64,000 nucleotides of DNA from Pelagibacterium nitratireducens (GTDB taxonomy: Bacteria; Pseudomonadota; Alphaproteobacteria; Rhizobiales; Devosiaceae): the NCBI RefSeq assembly GCF_037044555.1, contig NZ_CP146275.1:1840501-1904500 (forward strand). Reading direction: 5' to 3'. The translations under genes and the position numbers were made by a program. Below the pieces are notes generated by a model. It worked only from the letters and a program-made list of their open reading frames with translations. It made no database searches and was not told the origin of the DNA. Positions 26,189-35,765 of the stretch are shown in pieces; the stretch's first letter is position 1; each line of letters opens with the position of its first letter.

Positions 26189-28786
26189 TCAGCCCAGGCC
26201 GAGCCGGCGCTGCCACCAACCGGCCTTCTTGGGCTTTTCCTCTGTCGGCTCGCTGGTCGATGAAACGAGAATTTCATCGGGCGGCACCGCCTTGTTCTTG
26301 CGGCTGGCGGCGGGCTCTTCCGTTGCGGGCTCGGGCTCGGCAGCAGGCTCAGGGGTGTTGTCCTGCTGGGGCGCTTGGGCGGGCTTTTCGTCGACAGGAG
26401 CCTCGGCCTCGACCTTCTTCTTGCGCGGAGCACGGGGCTTGCGGGCCGGCTTTTCGGGGGCTGGCGCAGGCTCGGCGGCGGGGGCTTCCTCGGCGCCCTC
26501 CACAGCTTCCTGGGCGACCGAATCCGGCTCGACGGCCTTGGCTTTCGTCGTCCTGCGGGTGCGGCGTTTCTTGGGCTTTTCCTCAGTGGCTTCGGCAACC
26601 TCAGGGACCGGTTCGGTCTGAGGTGCGGCGTCGGGCGCGGGAACGTCCTCGGCCTGAGCGGCTATCGCGGGCTCGCGCTCCTCGACAGCGTTCATGGCGT
26701 CGGCATCACCGAGCGATTCCGTATCCTGATCGGTGCCAACGCCTTCATTGGGGCGCTTGTTGCGGCGCCCGCCACGACGGCCACGACGACGGCGCTTGCG
26801 CGGCTGGTCGTCGTCGTCCTCATTGGTGGCATCGGCGCGCGGCTCGTCCTCGGTATCGCCGGATTCGGCGTCGGGCGTTGCAATGTCGGTGGCCTGGATC
26901 GCGCCGTTTTCCTTGCCGCCACGGCGACGGCGGCGGCGGCGCTTGTTGCGGTTGCCATTGCCTTCGCCGGATGTGTCGTCTTCGGCCTCGACCTCAGCTT
27001 CGGCCTCAACGACTTCTTCTTCCTGGTCTTCGGACTCCTCGTAGTCGTCCATGGAGGCCGCATCAGCGCGGATGTGCTGGACCGGAGCGGCCGCGACAGG
27101 CGCGCGCGCCTCACCGCGTTCGATGTTGAACTGGGAGCCGAGAAGACCGCTTTGGGCGGAAACGGTGATCGAAAGGCCGTATTTGGCTTCGAGCGCGGTC
27201 AGCGTTTCGCGCTTGGTGTTGAGAATATAGAGCGCGACTTCGGCGGGCATGTTGACATTGATCGACTGGCCCGGCTTGCGCAGCACATGGTCTTCGATAG
27301 CGCGCATGATCATCAGCGCCAGCGAGGAAACCGAACGCACAAGACCGGTGCCCGCGCAGGTGGGGCAGGTGTGGGTCGAGGATTCGAGAACGCCGAAACG
27401 GATGCGCTGGCGGCTCATCTCCATCAGGCCGAAATGGCTGATGTGGCCGACCTGGATACGGGCGCGATCGTTCTTGAGGCAGTCCTTGAGCTTTTTTTCA
27501 ACCGAGCGGTTGTTGCGCCGCTCTTCCATGTCGATGAAATCGATGACGATGAGGCCGGCCAGATCGCGCAGGCGCAACTGGCGGGAAATCTCTTCGGCCG
27601 CTTCCAGATTGGTCTGGAGGGCTGTGTCCTCGATATTGTGTTCCTTGGTGGCGCGACCCGAGTTGACGTCGATGGACACCAACGCTTCGGTCGGGTTGAT
27701 GACGATATAGCCGCCCGAGGGCAGGGTCACCTGCGGATGGAACATGGAGTCGAGTTGCGACTCTACATTGAAACGCGAAAAGATCGGCGCATCATCTTTA
27801 TAGACCTGCACATTCTTGGAATGGCTGGGCATGATCATGCGCATGAAATCCTTGGCCTCGCGATATCCGGCCTCGCCCGATACAAGGACTTCGGAGATGT
27901 CCTTGTTGTAAAGGTCGCGGATGGTGCGCTTGATCAGGCTGCCCTCCTCATAAACGAGGCATGGCGCCGAGGACTCGAGCGTCAGCGTGCGTACGTTTTC
28001 CCACAGGCGCATGAGGTATTCGAAATCGCGCTTGACCTCTGCCTTGGTCCGAGAGGCGCCGGCCGTGCGCAGGATGACACCCATGCCCTGGGGGACTTCG
28101 AGATCGGTGGCGATTTCCTTGAGACGCTTGCGGTCGGCGGCGCTGGTGATCTTGCGCGAAATGCCGCCACCACGGGCCGTATTGGGCATCAGGACCGAAT
28201 AGCGGCCGGCCAGCGACAGATAAGTGGTCAGCGCGGCGCCCTTGTTGCCGCGCTCTTCCTTGACGACCTGGACCAGCAAAACCTGGCGGCGTTTGATGAC
28301 TTCCTGAATCTTGTAGCGGCGCTGATTGCGGCGGGGGCGCTCCTGAAGATCTTCAAGGGCATCGCCTTCGCCGATCTGCTCAACCTTCTTGGTTTCGCGC
28401 GGCGTGTCGAATTCGTCGCCGTTGTCCTCGGCGACGTCATCTTCGCCTTCGGCACTCTCGGCCTCATCATCGATGAGATCGGCCTCTTGCTCATTGGCTT
28501 CTTCCTCGTCGCGCATGAGCGCTTCGCGGTCGGCGACGGGAATCTGGTAATAGTCGGGGTGAATTTCGGAAAAGGCGAGGAAGCCGTGGCGATTGCCGCC
28601 ATAGTCAACGAAAGCAGCCTGCAAGGAAGGCTCGACCCGCGTCACCTTGGCGAGATAGATATTGCCCCTTAGCTGCCGCCGTTCGGCGGATTCAAAATCG
28701 AACTCCTCGAGTCTGTTACCAGTGGTAACGACGATCCGCGTTTCTTCCGGGTGGGTGGCATCCACCAGCATTCTTTTTGTGGCCAT
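26189..28786 (-). CDS. rne: Ribonuclease E
   Basis: This 865-residue endoribonuclease is the core of the RNA degradosome, processing rRNA and tRNA and starting mRNA decay. The N-terminal S1 domain (about 35-205) carries a long acidic insertion (85-130). The catalytic region has DVNSGRAT and VIDFIDMEERRNN with the metal-binding aspartates, and the zinc link CPTC (in THTCPTCAGTG). From about residue 555 the protein is disordered, with alternating acidic stretches and Arg-rich blocks (RRRRRR, PRKRRRRGRRGGRR) that bind RNA. It ends with the alphaproteobacterial tail GWWQRRLGLG. The upstream region is long (over 500 bases), as expected if rne is autoregulated through its leader. Confidence 0.96.
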   Translation of the reverse strand: MATKRMLVDATHPEETRIVVTTGNRLEEFDFESAERRQLRGNIYLAKVTRVEPSLQAAFVDYGGNRHGFLAFSEIHPDYYQIPVADREALMRDEEEANEQEADLIDDEAESAEGEDDVAEDNGDEFDTPRETKKVEQIGEGDALEDLQERPRRNQRRYKIQEVIKRRQVLLVQVVKEERGNKGAALTTYLSLAGRYSVLMPNTARGGGISRKITSAADRKRLKEIATDLEVPQGMGVILRTAGASRTKAEVKRDFEYLMRLWENVRTLTLESSAPCLVYEEGSLIKRTIRDLYNKDISEVLVSGEAGYREAKDFMRMIMPSHSKNVQVYKDDAPIFSRFNVESQLDSMFHPQVTLPSGGYIVINPTEALVSIDVNSGRATKEHNIEDTALQTNLEAAEEISRQLRLRDLAGLIVIDFIDMEERRNNRSVEKKLKDCLKNDRARIQVGHISHFGLMEMSRQRIRFGVLESSTHTCPTCAGTGLVRSVSSLALMIMRAIEDHVLRKPGQSINVNMPAEVALYILNTKRETLTALEAKYGLSITVSAQSGLLGSQFNIERGEARAPVAAAPVQHIRADAASMDDYEESEDQEEEVVEAEAEVEAEDDTSGEGNGNRNKRRRRRRRGGKENGAIQATDIATPDAESGDTEDEPRADATNEDDDDQPRKRRRRGRRGGRRNKRPNEGVGTDQDTESLGDADAMNAVEEREPAIAAQAEDVPAPDAAPQTEPVPEVAEATEEKPKKRRTRRTTKAKAVEPDSVAQEAVEGAEEAPAAEPAPAPEKPARKPRAPRKKKVEAEAPVDEKPAQAPQQDNTPEPAAEPEPATEEPAASRKNKAVPPDEILVSSTSEPTEEKPKKAGWWQRRLGLG

Positions 28787-29312
28787 AAACTAAAACTCCG
28801 CGCGCTCGCGCGCCGGGCCCGGACCGTTCTTGTGACGGGCGGCCAGCGCCATGCGAGGCGTATGACAGTATTGTGAAAACGCCAGAGGCGTCGTTGGGAA
28901 GGGTAGGGGTCAAGGAATGGGGCAGCGGGCTGTGGCGCGCCGGAACATCGATCGTGCCGATTGCCAGAGTTAAACCCATTCGACCTCGTCCTTAGAGGCT
29001 CGGCCACACCGGCCTTGCCAGTCGGAACGCCTCAAAACCGGCGAATCCGATATTCGTGTCTCGGTGCAAGTCGCGCGTCACACGTCCGGTATGTCGAGGC
29101 CGGCAAATACACCGGCGGCGATAACGGGCCTGGGCGCAGACTCTATGGAGCACCGCATTACAGTCCTTACGAGTGTTCCCGGAAATTGGCAATAGCCAAT
29201 GGCCCTGACGCTCGATTGATGGGATGTGGCGTTTGTGAACGTGAAGTACAAGCCGGGGCTTGCCTATTTCCGCCCAAGAATCGCATAAGGTGCGCGCGAA
29301 CTGGAGTTTTCG
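28787..29312. other. Divergent intergenic region with long rne leader
   Basis: This 526-base gap lies between divergent rne and the amidase gene. I find no supported gene. Just before the rne start is a GC-rich dyad, GCGCGC-TC-GCGCGC (28800-28813), next to CCGGGCCCGG; it could fold in the rne leader close to the ribosome-binding site. Long leaders are usual for rne and mediate RNase E feedback in other bacteria; this is inference here. Confidence 0.5.
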
Positions 29313-30602
29313 ATGATCGTCCCGGCTGTGCGCGCAAAGCTGATTTTTTTCCTTCTGGCGTTTGCCATTTTCAATGGCCCGGCCGGTCTGGCGCAGGAAA
29401 ATTCCGCGCCCGAGCCTGCCGCGGAAGCGGCTGAAAGCGATGCCGGGCCAGCGGCCCCTGCGCTGCTCGACTCGCGCGTCACGGCAACGCAGGATCGTGC
29501 GCGGCTGGTGTTGGATCTGACGACACCGACCGAATTTGCCGTTTATACGGCAGCCGATCCGATGCGCGTTGTTGTTGAGTTGCGCGGCCAGGCGGGGGAA
29601 GGCGGTCAGGACAATCAGCCGGCCGGAGACGGCCTTGTTAGTGCCTACAGCGTCGAGGCACCGGGTGACGAGCGTGTTCGGGTAACGCTTTCGCTTGCCG
29701 GGCCGGCACAGGTGCAGCAGTCCTATATTCTCGACGCTTTCGAAGACCAGCCGGCGCGGCTGGTGATCGATCTGGTTCCCGATACGGCCGAAAATTTCGC
29801 GGCCAATATCAGAGGTGCCGAGCCGGAGGTCGAGCAGGCGGAGCAGGCCGAGCAGCAAACGCCACCCGCCGAACTCGACGGCGCGCAAACCGCGCCGGGT
29901 GAAACCGCGACGGCAGTCGACAGTGTGCGGCCTCTCGTCATCATCGATCCCGGCCATGGCGGCGTCGATGGCGGCGCACGAGCGACCAACGGGCTCGAGG
30001 AAAAGACAATCGTTCTGGCCTTTGCGCTCAAGCTGCAAAATCTGCTGGTCGAAACCGGGCGGTTCGATGTGGCGCTGACGCGGGACACAGATACGTTTCT
30101 GACGCTTTCAGAACGTGTTGCGCTGGCGCGGCAGAACCAGGCGGACCTGTTTATTTCGCTGCACGCGGACTCCTTCGATCAGCAGGATGTGCGCGGTGCG
30201 TCGATCTATACGCGCGGCGATCTGGCGACAACCGATCTGGACCGCGTGCTGGCCGAAAATGAAAACCGGGTCGATCTGATAGCGGGGTTTTCGCCGCCCG
30301 AAGACGAAGGCGCCATCGACGTGCTCGTCGATTTTCTGGCGCGTGAGACGCGGCGGCAGTCCTATCTTGCCGGGCAGGCGCTGATCGAGCAGCTTGAGCC
30401 ATCGGTCCAGTTGCGGCGTTTCCCGCTGCGGCAGGCGGACTTTTTCGTCCTCAACTCTCCCGACATTCCCTCGGTGCTGATCGAGCTGGGTTTTCTCTCC
30501 AATTCCGATGATACGGCCAACCTGACGACCGATGCATGGCTCGACCGCGTGGCGGCGGCGCTGGCGCGTGGTGTCGCGGTTTATTTTGATGGTCAATTCT
30601 AG
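29313..30602 (+). CDS. amiC: N-acetylmuramoyl-L-alanine amidase, AMIN + Amidase_3
   Basis: This 429-residue periplasmic amidase cuts the amide bond between MurNAc and L-Ala to split septal peptidoglycan. A signal peptide (about 1-28) is followed by an AMIN domain (55-160, for peptidoglycan and division-site targeting), an Ala/Glu/Gln-rich linker and the Amidase_3 catalytic domain (205-425). Zinc and catalytic residues are visible in IDPGHGGVDGGA, GLEEKTI, LFISLHADSF and LIELGFLSN. GGAG lies 8 bases before the ATG. The downstream histidine kinase starts 68 bases later. The symbol is by domain layout; amiA/amiB-type naming is possible. Confidence 0.92.
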   Translation: MIVPAVRAKLIFFLLAFAIFNGPAGLAQENSAPEPAAEAAESDAGPAAPALLDSRVTATQDRARLVLDLTTPTEFAVYTAADPMRVVVELRGQAGEGGQDNQPAGDGLVSAYSVEAPGDERVRVTLSLAGPAQVQQSYILDAFEDQPARLVIDLVPDTAENFAANIRGAEPEVEQAEQAEQQTPPAELDGAQTAPGETATAVDSVRPLVIIDPGHGGVDGGARATNGLEEKTIVLAFALKLQNLLVETGRFDVALTRDTDTFLTLSERVALARQNQADLFISLHADSFDQQDVRGASIYTRGDLATTDLDRVLAENENRVDLIAGFSPPEDEGAIDVLVDFLARETRRQSYLAGQALIEQLEPSVQLRRFPLRQADFFVLNSPDIPSVLIELGFLSNSDDTANLTTDAWLDRVAAALARGVAVYFDGQF

Positions 30603-30670
30603 ACGCCCGTCGCATTGATTCGGGCAAGAATGCGCGCTAACACTGCGCGACCCTTCAGGAATTCGCCAAG

Positions 30671-33148
30671 TTGACCCCGCCCATAGATTTTCAGGCGCTT
30701 TTCGAAAAGTCGCCGAATCCCTACGTCCTCCTCGATCGTGATCTGGTTATCGTTTCGGCCAATTCGGCCTATCTCGAGGTCACCGGACGAACTCTTGATT
30801 CGATCATTGGCAAATCGATGTTCGACGCTTTTCCGAGTGAACCCGGGTCCCCCAGCTATCAGCAATTGCGGTCGTCGCTCGAACGTGCATTTGCGGGCGG
30901 GACCGCCGATCATTTGCCGCTCATCCAGTACGACATCGACCGTGGCGGCACGGTCGAGCAGCTTTACTGGTCGGCAACGCATGTTCCACTGGCCAGCGCG
31001 AACGGCGAAACAAGCTATGTGCTGCAGCATACCACCGACGTAACCGAGCTTCATGTGTTGCGCTCGGCGGCCCGGACACTGCCGGCTGGACAGGGCGAGG
31101 CCGTGGAGGCAGCGGTTTTCAAGCGTGCAAGGGAAGTCCAGGCGCTCAACGACAAGCTGGGGGCCGAGGTCAAGCGGCTGAACCTGTTGTTTGAACAGGC
31201 GCCGGGGTTCATGGCGGTATCCTGGGGCCCCGAGCACGTCTTTGCCATGGCCAATGCCGCCTACGAACAGGTTGTCGGCGGGCGTGAGGTGGTTGGCAAG
31301 TCGGTTGCCGAGGTGCTGCCCGAGGTGGTTGACCAGGGGTTCGTCGAAATTCTCGACCGCGTCTATCGCTCAGGCGAGCTGTATCTGGGACGGCAGGTGC
31401 CGGTGAGCCTTGCTGCTGGAGAGAATGGAAGCCTTGTCGAGCGCTACCTCGATTTTGTCTATCAACCCATTCTTGCGGACGATGGATCGACAGCGGGAAT
31501 TTTCGTTCAGGGCCATGATGTGACCGATGAGATCGTTGCATCCAAAAAGCTCAAGGAACTCAACGAGAGCCTCGAGGCGCGCGTGGCCGACGCCATCGAA
31601 GAGCGCCGCCAGGTGGAACTGGCTCTTCAGCAGGCCCAGAAGATGGAGTCGCTGGGCAAGCTCACCGGCGGCGTCGCCCACGATTTCAACAATCTGCTGC
31701 AGGTGATTTCAGGCAATATCCAGCTGCTCCATGGCGATGTCGAGGGCAATGAGCGTGCGCGGCAGAGGCTGGAAAACGCCATGGCCGGTGTCGAGCGTGG
31801 AGCCAAACTTGCCGGCCAATTGCTGGCCTTCGGCCGGCGACAGCCGCTCGAGCCCAAGGCCCTCAATGTGGGTCGGCTGGTCAATGGCATGGGAGATATG
31901 CTGCGCCGTGTTCTCGGTGAAGAGATCGAGGTCGAAACCATGGCTTCGGGCGGGCTGTGGAACACGATGGTGGACCCCAACCAGATCGAGAACGCCTTGC
32001 TCAACCTGGCGATCAATGCCCGCGACGCGATGGAGGGGGTCGGCAAGCTGACCATCGAGGTCGGCAACGCGTTTCTCGATGACGCCTATGCGATGGAGCA
32101 CGAGGAGGTGGCGGCGGGCCAGTATGTGGTGATCGCCGTAACCGATACGGGGACGGGAATTCCTTCCGAGGTTCTCGCAAAGGTGTTCGAGCCGTTCTTT
32201 ACCACCAAGTCAGACGGGCATGGGTCCGGACTCGGATTGTCCATGGTTTATGGGTTCATCAAGCAATCGGGCGGGCACATCAAGATCTACAGCGAGCCCG
32301 GTGAGGGAACCACCGTCAAGCTTTATCTGCCGCGGACCCATCAGGTCGAAGATGCCATGCGGCCCGCCGATCTGGGGCCGATTACGGGAGGCAGCGAGAC
32401 CATACTGGTTGTCGAGGACGACGAGGCTGTTCGCGCCACGGTCGTCGAAATGCTCTCGGACCTGGGATACCGCGTTCTCAAGGCGTCGGATGCGCAAAGC
32501 GCCCTGGCAATCGTCGAAAGCGGCGCTGCCATCGACATGCTGTTCACCGACGTGGTCATGCCCGGACCGCTCAAGAGCCCGGAACTGGCCCGCAAGGCGC
32601 AACGGACCATTCCGGACCTCGCGGTGCTTTTCACGTCCGGCTATACCGAAAACGCCATCGTTCATGGCGGACGGCTCGATACCGGGGTGGAATTGCTGTC
32701 AAAACCCTACACACGGAACGCTCTGGCGCGCCGCGTGCGGCAGGTGCTGGCCGAAAGGGGCCGCGTTGTTCGTTCGGCGGTCGAAAAGGGCGGAGCCGTG
32801 ATGGAAACGGTGCTGCTGGTGGAAGACGACCCCCTCATCCGTATGGCTACAGCCGACATGATTCGGGAATTGGGCATGAGTGTGCTCGAATGCTCCAGCG
32901 CGGAAACGGCGCTGGAATTGCTGGCGAGCGAGAGGGTGGACGTTCTGGTCGCCGATATCGGGCTTGGCGGCATGTCGGGGCAGGATCTGGCGTGGTCGGT
33001 CCATCGCGATTATCCGGACATCCAGATCGTTCTGGCGACGGGACACAGCGTGAGCGCTGGCGATGTCGTTCCGGGGGCGAAAGTGCTCTCCAAGCCGTTC
33101 GATGATCGCAGCATTGCCCAAGCGCTGGGGCGGGCCTCCAGGGGCTGA
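30671..33148 (+). CDS. PAS-domain hybrid histidine kinase with two receiver domains
   Basis: This 825-residue soluble sensor has no membrane segment. In order: PAS 1 (about 8-115), PAS 2 (170-290), a coiled coil (295-325), HisKA with the phospho-acceptor in GGVAHDFNNLLQ (near 338), HATPase_c with NALLNLAINARDAM, DTGTGIP and GSGLGLSMVYGF, receiver 1 (about 575-690, VVEDDEAVRA) and receiver 2 (about 705-820, LLVEDDPLIR, phospho-Asp in VADIGLGG). Receiver 1 has LFTDVVMPG. The signal and output are unknown. The chosen start is TTG 30671, with AGGA about 11 bases upstream; the translation fits a PAS N-terminus. Position between an amidase and a penicillin-binding protein hints at a cell-envelope link, but that is weak. 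Confidence 0.92.
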   Translation: MTPPIDFQALFEKSPNPYVLLDRDLVIVSANSAYLEVTGRTLDSIIGKSMFDAFPSEPGSPSYQQLRSSLERAFAGGTADHLPLIQYDIDRGGTVEQLYWSATHVPLASANGETSYVLQHTTDVTELHVLRSAARTLPAGQGEAVEAAVFKRAREVQALNDKLGAEVKRLNLLFEQAPGFMAVSWGPEHVFAMANAAYEQVVGGREVVGKSVAEVLPEVVDQGFVEILDRVYRSGELYLGRQVPVSLAAGENGSLVERYLDFVYQPILADDGSTAGIFVQGHDVTDEIVASKKLKELNESLEARVADAIEERRQVELALQQAQKMESLGKLTGGVAHDFNNLLQVISGNIQLLHGDVEGNERARQRLENAMAGVERGAKLAGQLLAFGRRQPLEPKALNVGRLVNGMGDMLRRVLGEEIEVETMASGGLWNTMVDPNQIENALLNLAINARDAMEGVGKLTIEVGNAFLDDAYAMEHEEVAAGQYVVIAVTDTGTGIPSEVLAKVFEPFFTTKSDGHGSGLGLSMVYGFIKQSGGHIKIYSEPGEGTTVKLYLPRTHQVEDAMRPADLGPITGGSETILVVEDDEAVRATVVEMLSDLGYRVLKASDAQSALAIVESGAAIDMLFTDVVMPGPLKSPELARKAQRTIPDLAVLFTSGYTENAIVHGGRLDTGVELLSKPYTRNALARRVRQVLAERGRVVRSAVEKGGAVMETVLLVEDDPLIRMATADMIRELGMSVLECSSAETALELLASERVDVLVADIGLGGMSGQDLAWSVHRDYPDIQIVLATGHSVSAGDVVPGAKVLSKPFDDRSIAQALGRASRG

Positions 33149-33274
33149 TGGGCCGCACACACCGTTTTGATTTATCTTAAAGGGGTTTGCGCGCACAATT
33201 GCCTGCGATTCTGATACGCTTGGGAATCGCGGGGATGGCGTGAAGGTTTGGGCGCTGGCCCGTGTGAGAACTCA

Positions 33275-35692
33275 ATGTTTCGACTTTTAAGCTGGCTGTT
33301 TGGCTTTGGCGTTTTTTCCGGCCTGATCGTTTTGGGAGGCGTGGCCTGGTATGTGGCCGTGCTCAACGAGGATCTGCCCGATTATACCGTGCTGATGGAT
33401 TATCAGCCGCCGGTGACGACGCGGGTGCATGCCGCCGATGGCGTGTTGCTTGCGGAATTTGCGCGCGAACGGCGGCTGTTCCAGCCGGTCGAGACCATTC
33501 CCCCGATGGTGATCGAGGCGTTTCTTTCGGCCGAAGACAAGGATTTCTACTCCCATTTCGGCATCGATGTGGCCGGCGTGTTTCGCGCGGCGCGCGACAA
33601 TGTCGTGCAGATGGTGGACGGCAGTTCGGGCAATCTGGTCGGCGCATCGACGATAACCCAGCAGGTGGCCAAGAATTTCCTTTTGACGTCGGACCAGACC
33701 TGGGACCGCAAGATCAAGGAAGCGCTCCTGGCGCTTCGGATCGAAAACACCTTCACCAAGGACGAAATCCTTGAGCTGTATCTCAACGAGATCAATCTCG
33801 GGCTCGGCTCGTACGGAGTGGCTGCGGCGGCGCTGAACTATTTTGACAAGGCGCTCTATGAGTTGACCTATGCCGAGGCGGCCTATCTGGCCGCGCTGCC
33901 CAAGGCTCCATCCAATTACCATCCCTTCCGGCACCCGGAAGCGGCGATCGAGAGACGGAACTGGGTGCTCGATCGTATGGCGGAGAATGGCTACATCACC
34001 GCCGAACAGGTTGTTGAATACAAGGCCGAAAATCTCAACGTCATTCCGCGCCAGGCAGGGTCGCAACTCTATTCGGCGGAATATTTTACCGAGGAAGTCC
34101 GGCGTCAGATCGCCTCGCTCTATGGTTTCGACGAGTTGTACGAGGGTGGCATGTCGGTGCGCACGTCGCTCGATCCACAGATGCAGCTTCATGCCCGCAA
34201 GGCGCTGATGGATGGGCTGATCGACTTCGACCAGGGACGGGGCTTTCACGGCGTCGAGGACACCATCGAGATCGGCGAGGATTGGGGCGGCGCGCTGGCG
34301 GGCATTTCTCCGCTCGGGGACGTGCCCGAGTGGACGCTGGCCGTGGTTCTGGAGACGGAGGCAAACTCGGCCCGGATCGGTCTGCGGCCGATGATCGATG
34401 TGGACGGGCGGGTCAGTTCGGAGCGTATAACAGGCACACTGCCGGGCTCGGCCGTTACCTGGGTGAGCGAACCACTGGGCGAGCTCTTGAGCGTCGGTGA
34501 TGTGGTTTACGTCGAACCGGTGGCGGGCGAAGAGGGGGTTTATACCTTGCGCCAGGTGCCCGAGATCGAGGGCGCCATCGTTGCGATGGATCCCAGGACG
34601 GGGCGCGTTCTGGCGCTGGTGGGCGGGTTTTCGTTTGCCGAGAGCGAGTTCAATCGCGCCACGCAGGCGATGCGCCAGCCGGGGTCATCGTTCAAGCCGA
34701 TCGTTTATGCTGCGGCGCTGGACAATGGCTATACGCCGGCCAGCGTGATCCTCGATGCACCGCTCGAAGTGGTCAATGCCGATGGCTCGGTCTGGCAGCC
34801 GGAGAACTACGCGCGGCAGTTTTATGGGCCGCAGACGTTGCGGCGCGGCATCGAGCTTTCGCGCAATGTGATGACGGTGCGGCTGGCGCGCGATCTGGGC
34901 ATGCCGATGATCGAGGAATATTCGCGGCTGTTCGGCGTTTACGACGACATGCCCCATGTTCTTGCCATGGCGCTGGGTGCTGGCGAAACCACGGTCATGC
35001 GGCTGACGGCGGCCTACGCGACGATTGCCAATGGGGGGCGCCGGATCACGCCCACGCTGATCGACCGCATCCAGGACCGGTATGGCGATACGATCTATCG
35101 TCACGACGAACGGATCTGCGAGACCTGCCAGCAGGCAGATTGGCACGGGCAGGCCGCGCCAATGATTATCGACAGCCGCGCGCAGGTGCTCGATCCGATG
35201 ACGGCCTATCAGATCACATCGATGATGGAAGGCGTGGTTCAGCGCGGCACGGGAACGGCGGTTCGTGCGGTCGACCGGCCTGTTGCCGGCAAGACCGGGA
35301 CGACAAACGATTACAAGGACGCCTGGTTCGTGGGGTTCACGCCCGAATTGGCGGTCGGGGTCTATGTCGGTTACGACACGCCGCGCAGCATGGGATCGAG
35401 TTCGACGGGCGGCGAGTTGGCAGCGCCGATCTTTGCCGATTTCGTTTCGACGGCGCTCGAAGGCGTCCCGCCGACGCGGTTTCAGGTGCCGGAGGGTATG
35501 CACAGGGACTGGATCGATCCTGCAACCGGGGTCGGCATCGTCGCGGGCGGCTCAGGCGTGCAGGAAGCGTTCAAGCCAGGGACGGGGCCGAATTTGATGA
35601 CCTCGGTCATCGGGGTGAATTCCCAGGCTTTCGACAACGTGCAGACCGGCGCGAACCAGCAGCCGGCGTTTGGAGCGGGTTCTCTGTTTTAA
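33275..35692 (+). CDS. mrcA: Penicillin-binding protein 1A
   Basis: This 805-residue bifunctional peptidoglycan synthase polymerises glycan strands (glycosyltransferase 51) and cross-links them (transpeptidase). One N-terminal membrane helix (about 5-28) is followed by the GT51 domain with EDKDFYSHFGID (catalytic Glu) and GASTITQQVAKN. An OB-like insert precedes the transpeptidase with SSFK (in PGSSFKPIVYAA), SRN (ELSRNVMTV) and KTG (AGKTGTTNDYKDAWFVGF). ATG 33275 is chosen because MFRLLSWLFGFGVF is the usual start; a frame from 33248 adds nine residues. It is followed by prfB after 73 bases, a conserved order in this group. Confidence 0.95.
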   Translation: MFRLLSWLFGFGVFSGLIVLGGVAWYVAVLNEDLPDYTVLMDYQPPVTTRVHAADGVLLAEFARERRLFQPVETIPPMVIEAFLSAEDKDFYSHFGIDVAGVFRAARDNVVQMVDGSSGNLVGASTITQQVAKNFLLTSDQTWDRKIKEALLALRIENTFTKDEILELYLNEINLGLGSYGVAAAALNYFDKALYELTYAEAAYLAALPKAPSNYHPFRHPEAAIERRNWVLDRMAENGYITAEQVVEYKAENLNVIPRQAGSQLYSAEYFTEEVRRQIASLYGFDELYEGGMSVRTSLDPQMQLHARKALMDGLIDFDQGRGFHGVEDTIEIGEDWGGALAGISPLGDVPEWTLAVVLETEANSARIGLRPMIDVDGRVSSERITGTLPGSAVTWVSEPLGELLSVGDVVYVEPVAGEEGVYTLRQVPEIEGAIVAMDPRTGRVLALVGGFSFAESEFNRATQAMRQPGSSFKPIVYAAALDNGYTPASVILDAPLEVVNADGSVWQPENYARQFYGPQTLRRGIELSRNVMTVRLARDLGMPMIEEYSRLFGVYDDMPHVLAMALGAGETTVMRLTAAYATIANGGRRITPTLIDRIQDRYGDTIYRHDERICETCQQADWHGQAAPMIIDSRAQVLDPMTAYQITSMMEGVVQRGTGTAVRAVDRPVAGKTGTTNDYKDAWFVGFTPELAVGVYVGYDTPRSMGSSSTGGELAAPIFADFVSTALEGVPPTRFQVPEGMHRDWIDPATGVGIVAGGSGVQEAFKPGTGPNLMTSVIGVNSQAFDNVQTGANQQPAFGAGSLF

Positions 35693-35765
35693 AGAGATGG
35701 CGAGCGGTTGATTGTCGCTTTCAATGCCGCTAAGTCAGCCAGCGAATAGAACTACGGACGGAATT

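Noticed and set aside
26375-28672. 765-residue open frame on the plus strand
   Set aside because: Antisense shadow of rne, with repetitive composition and no domain.
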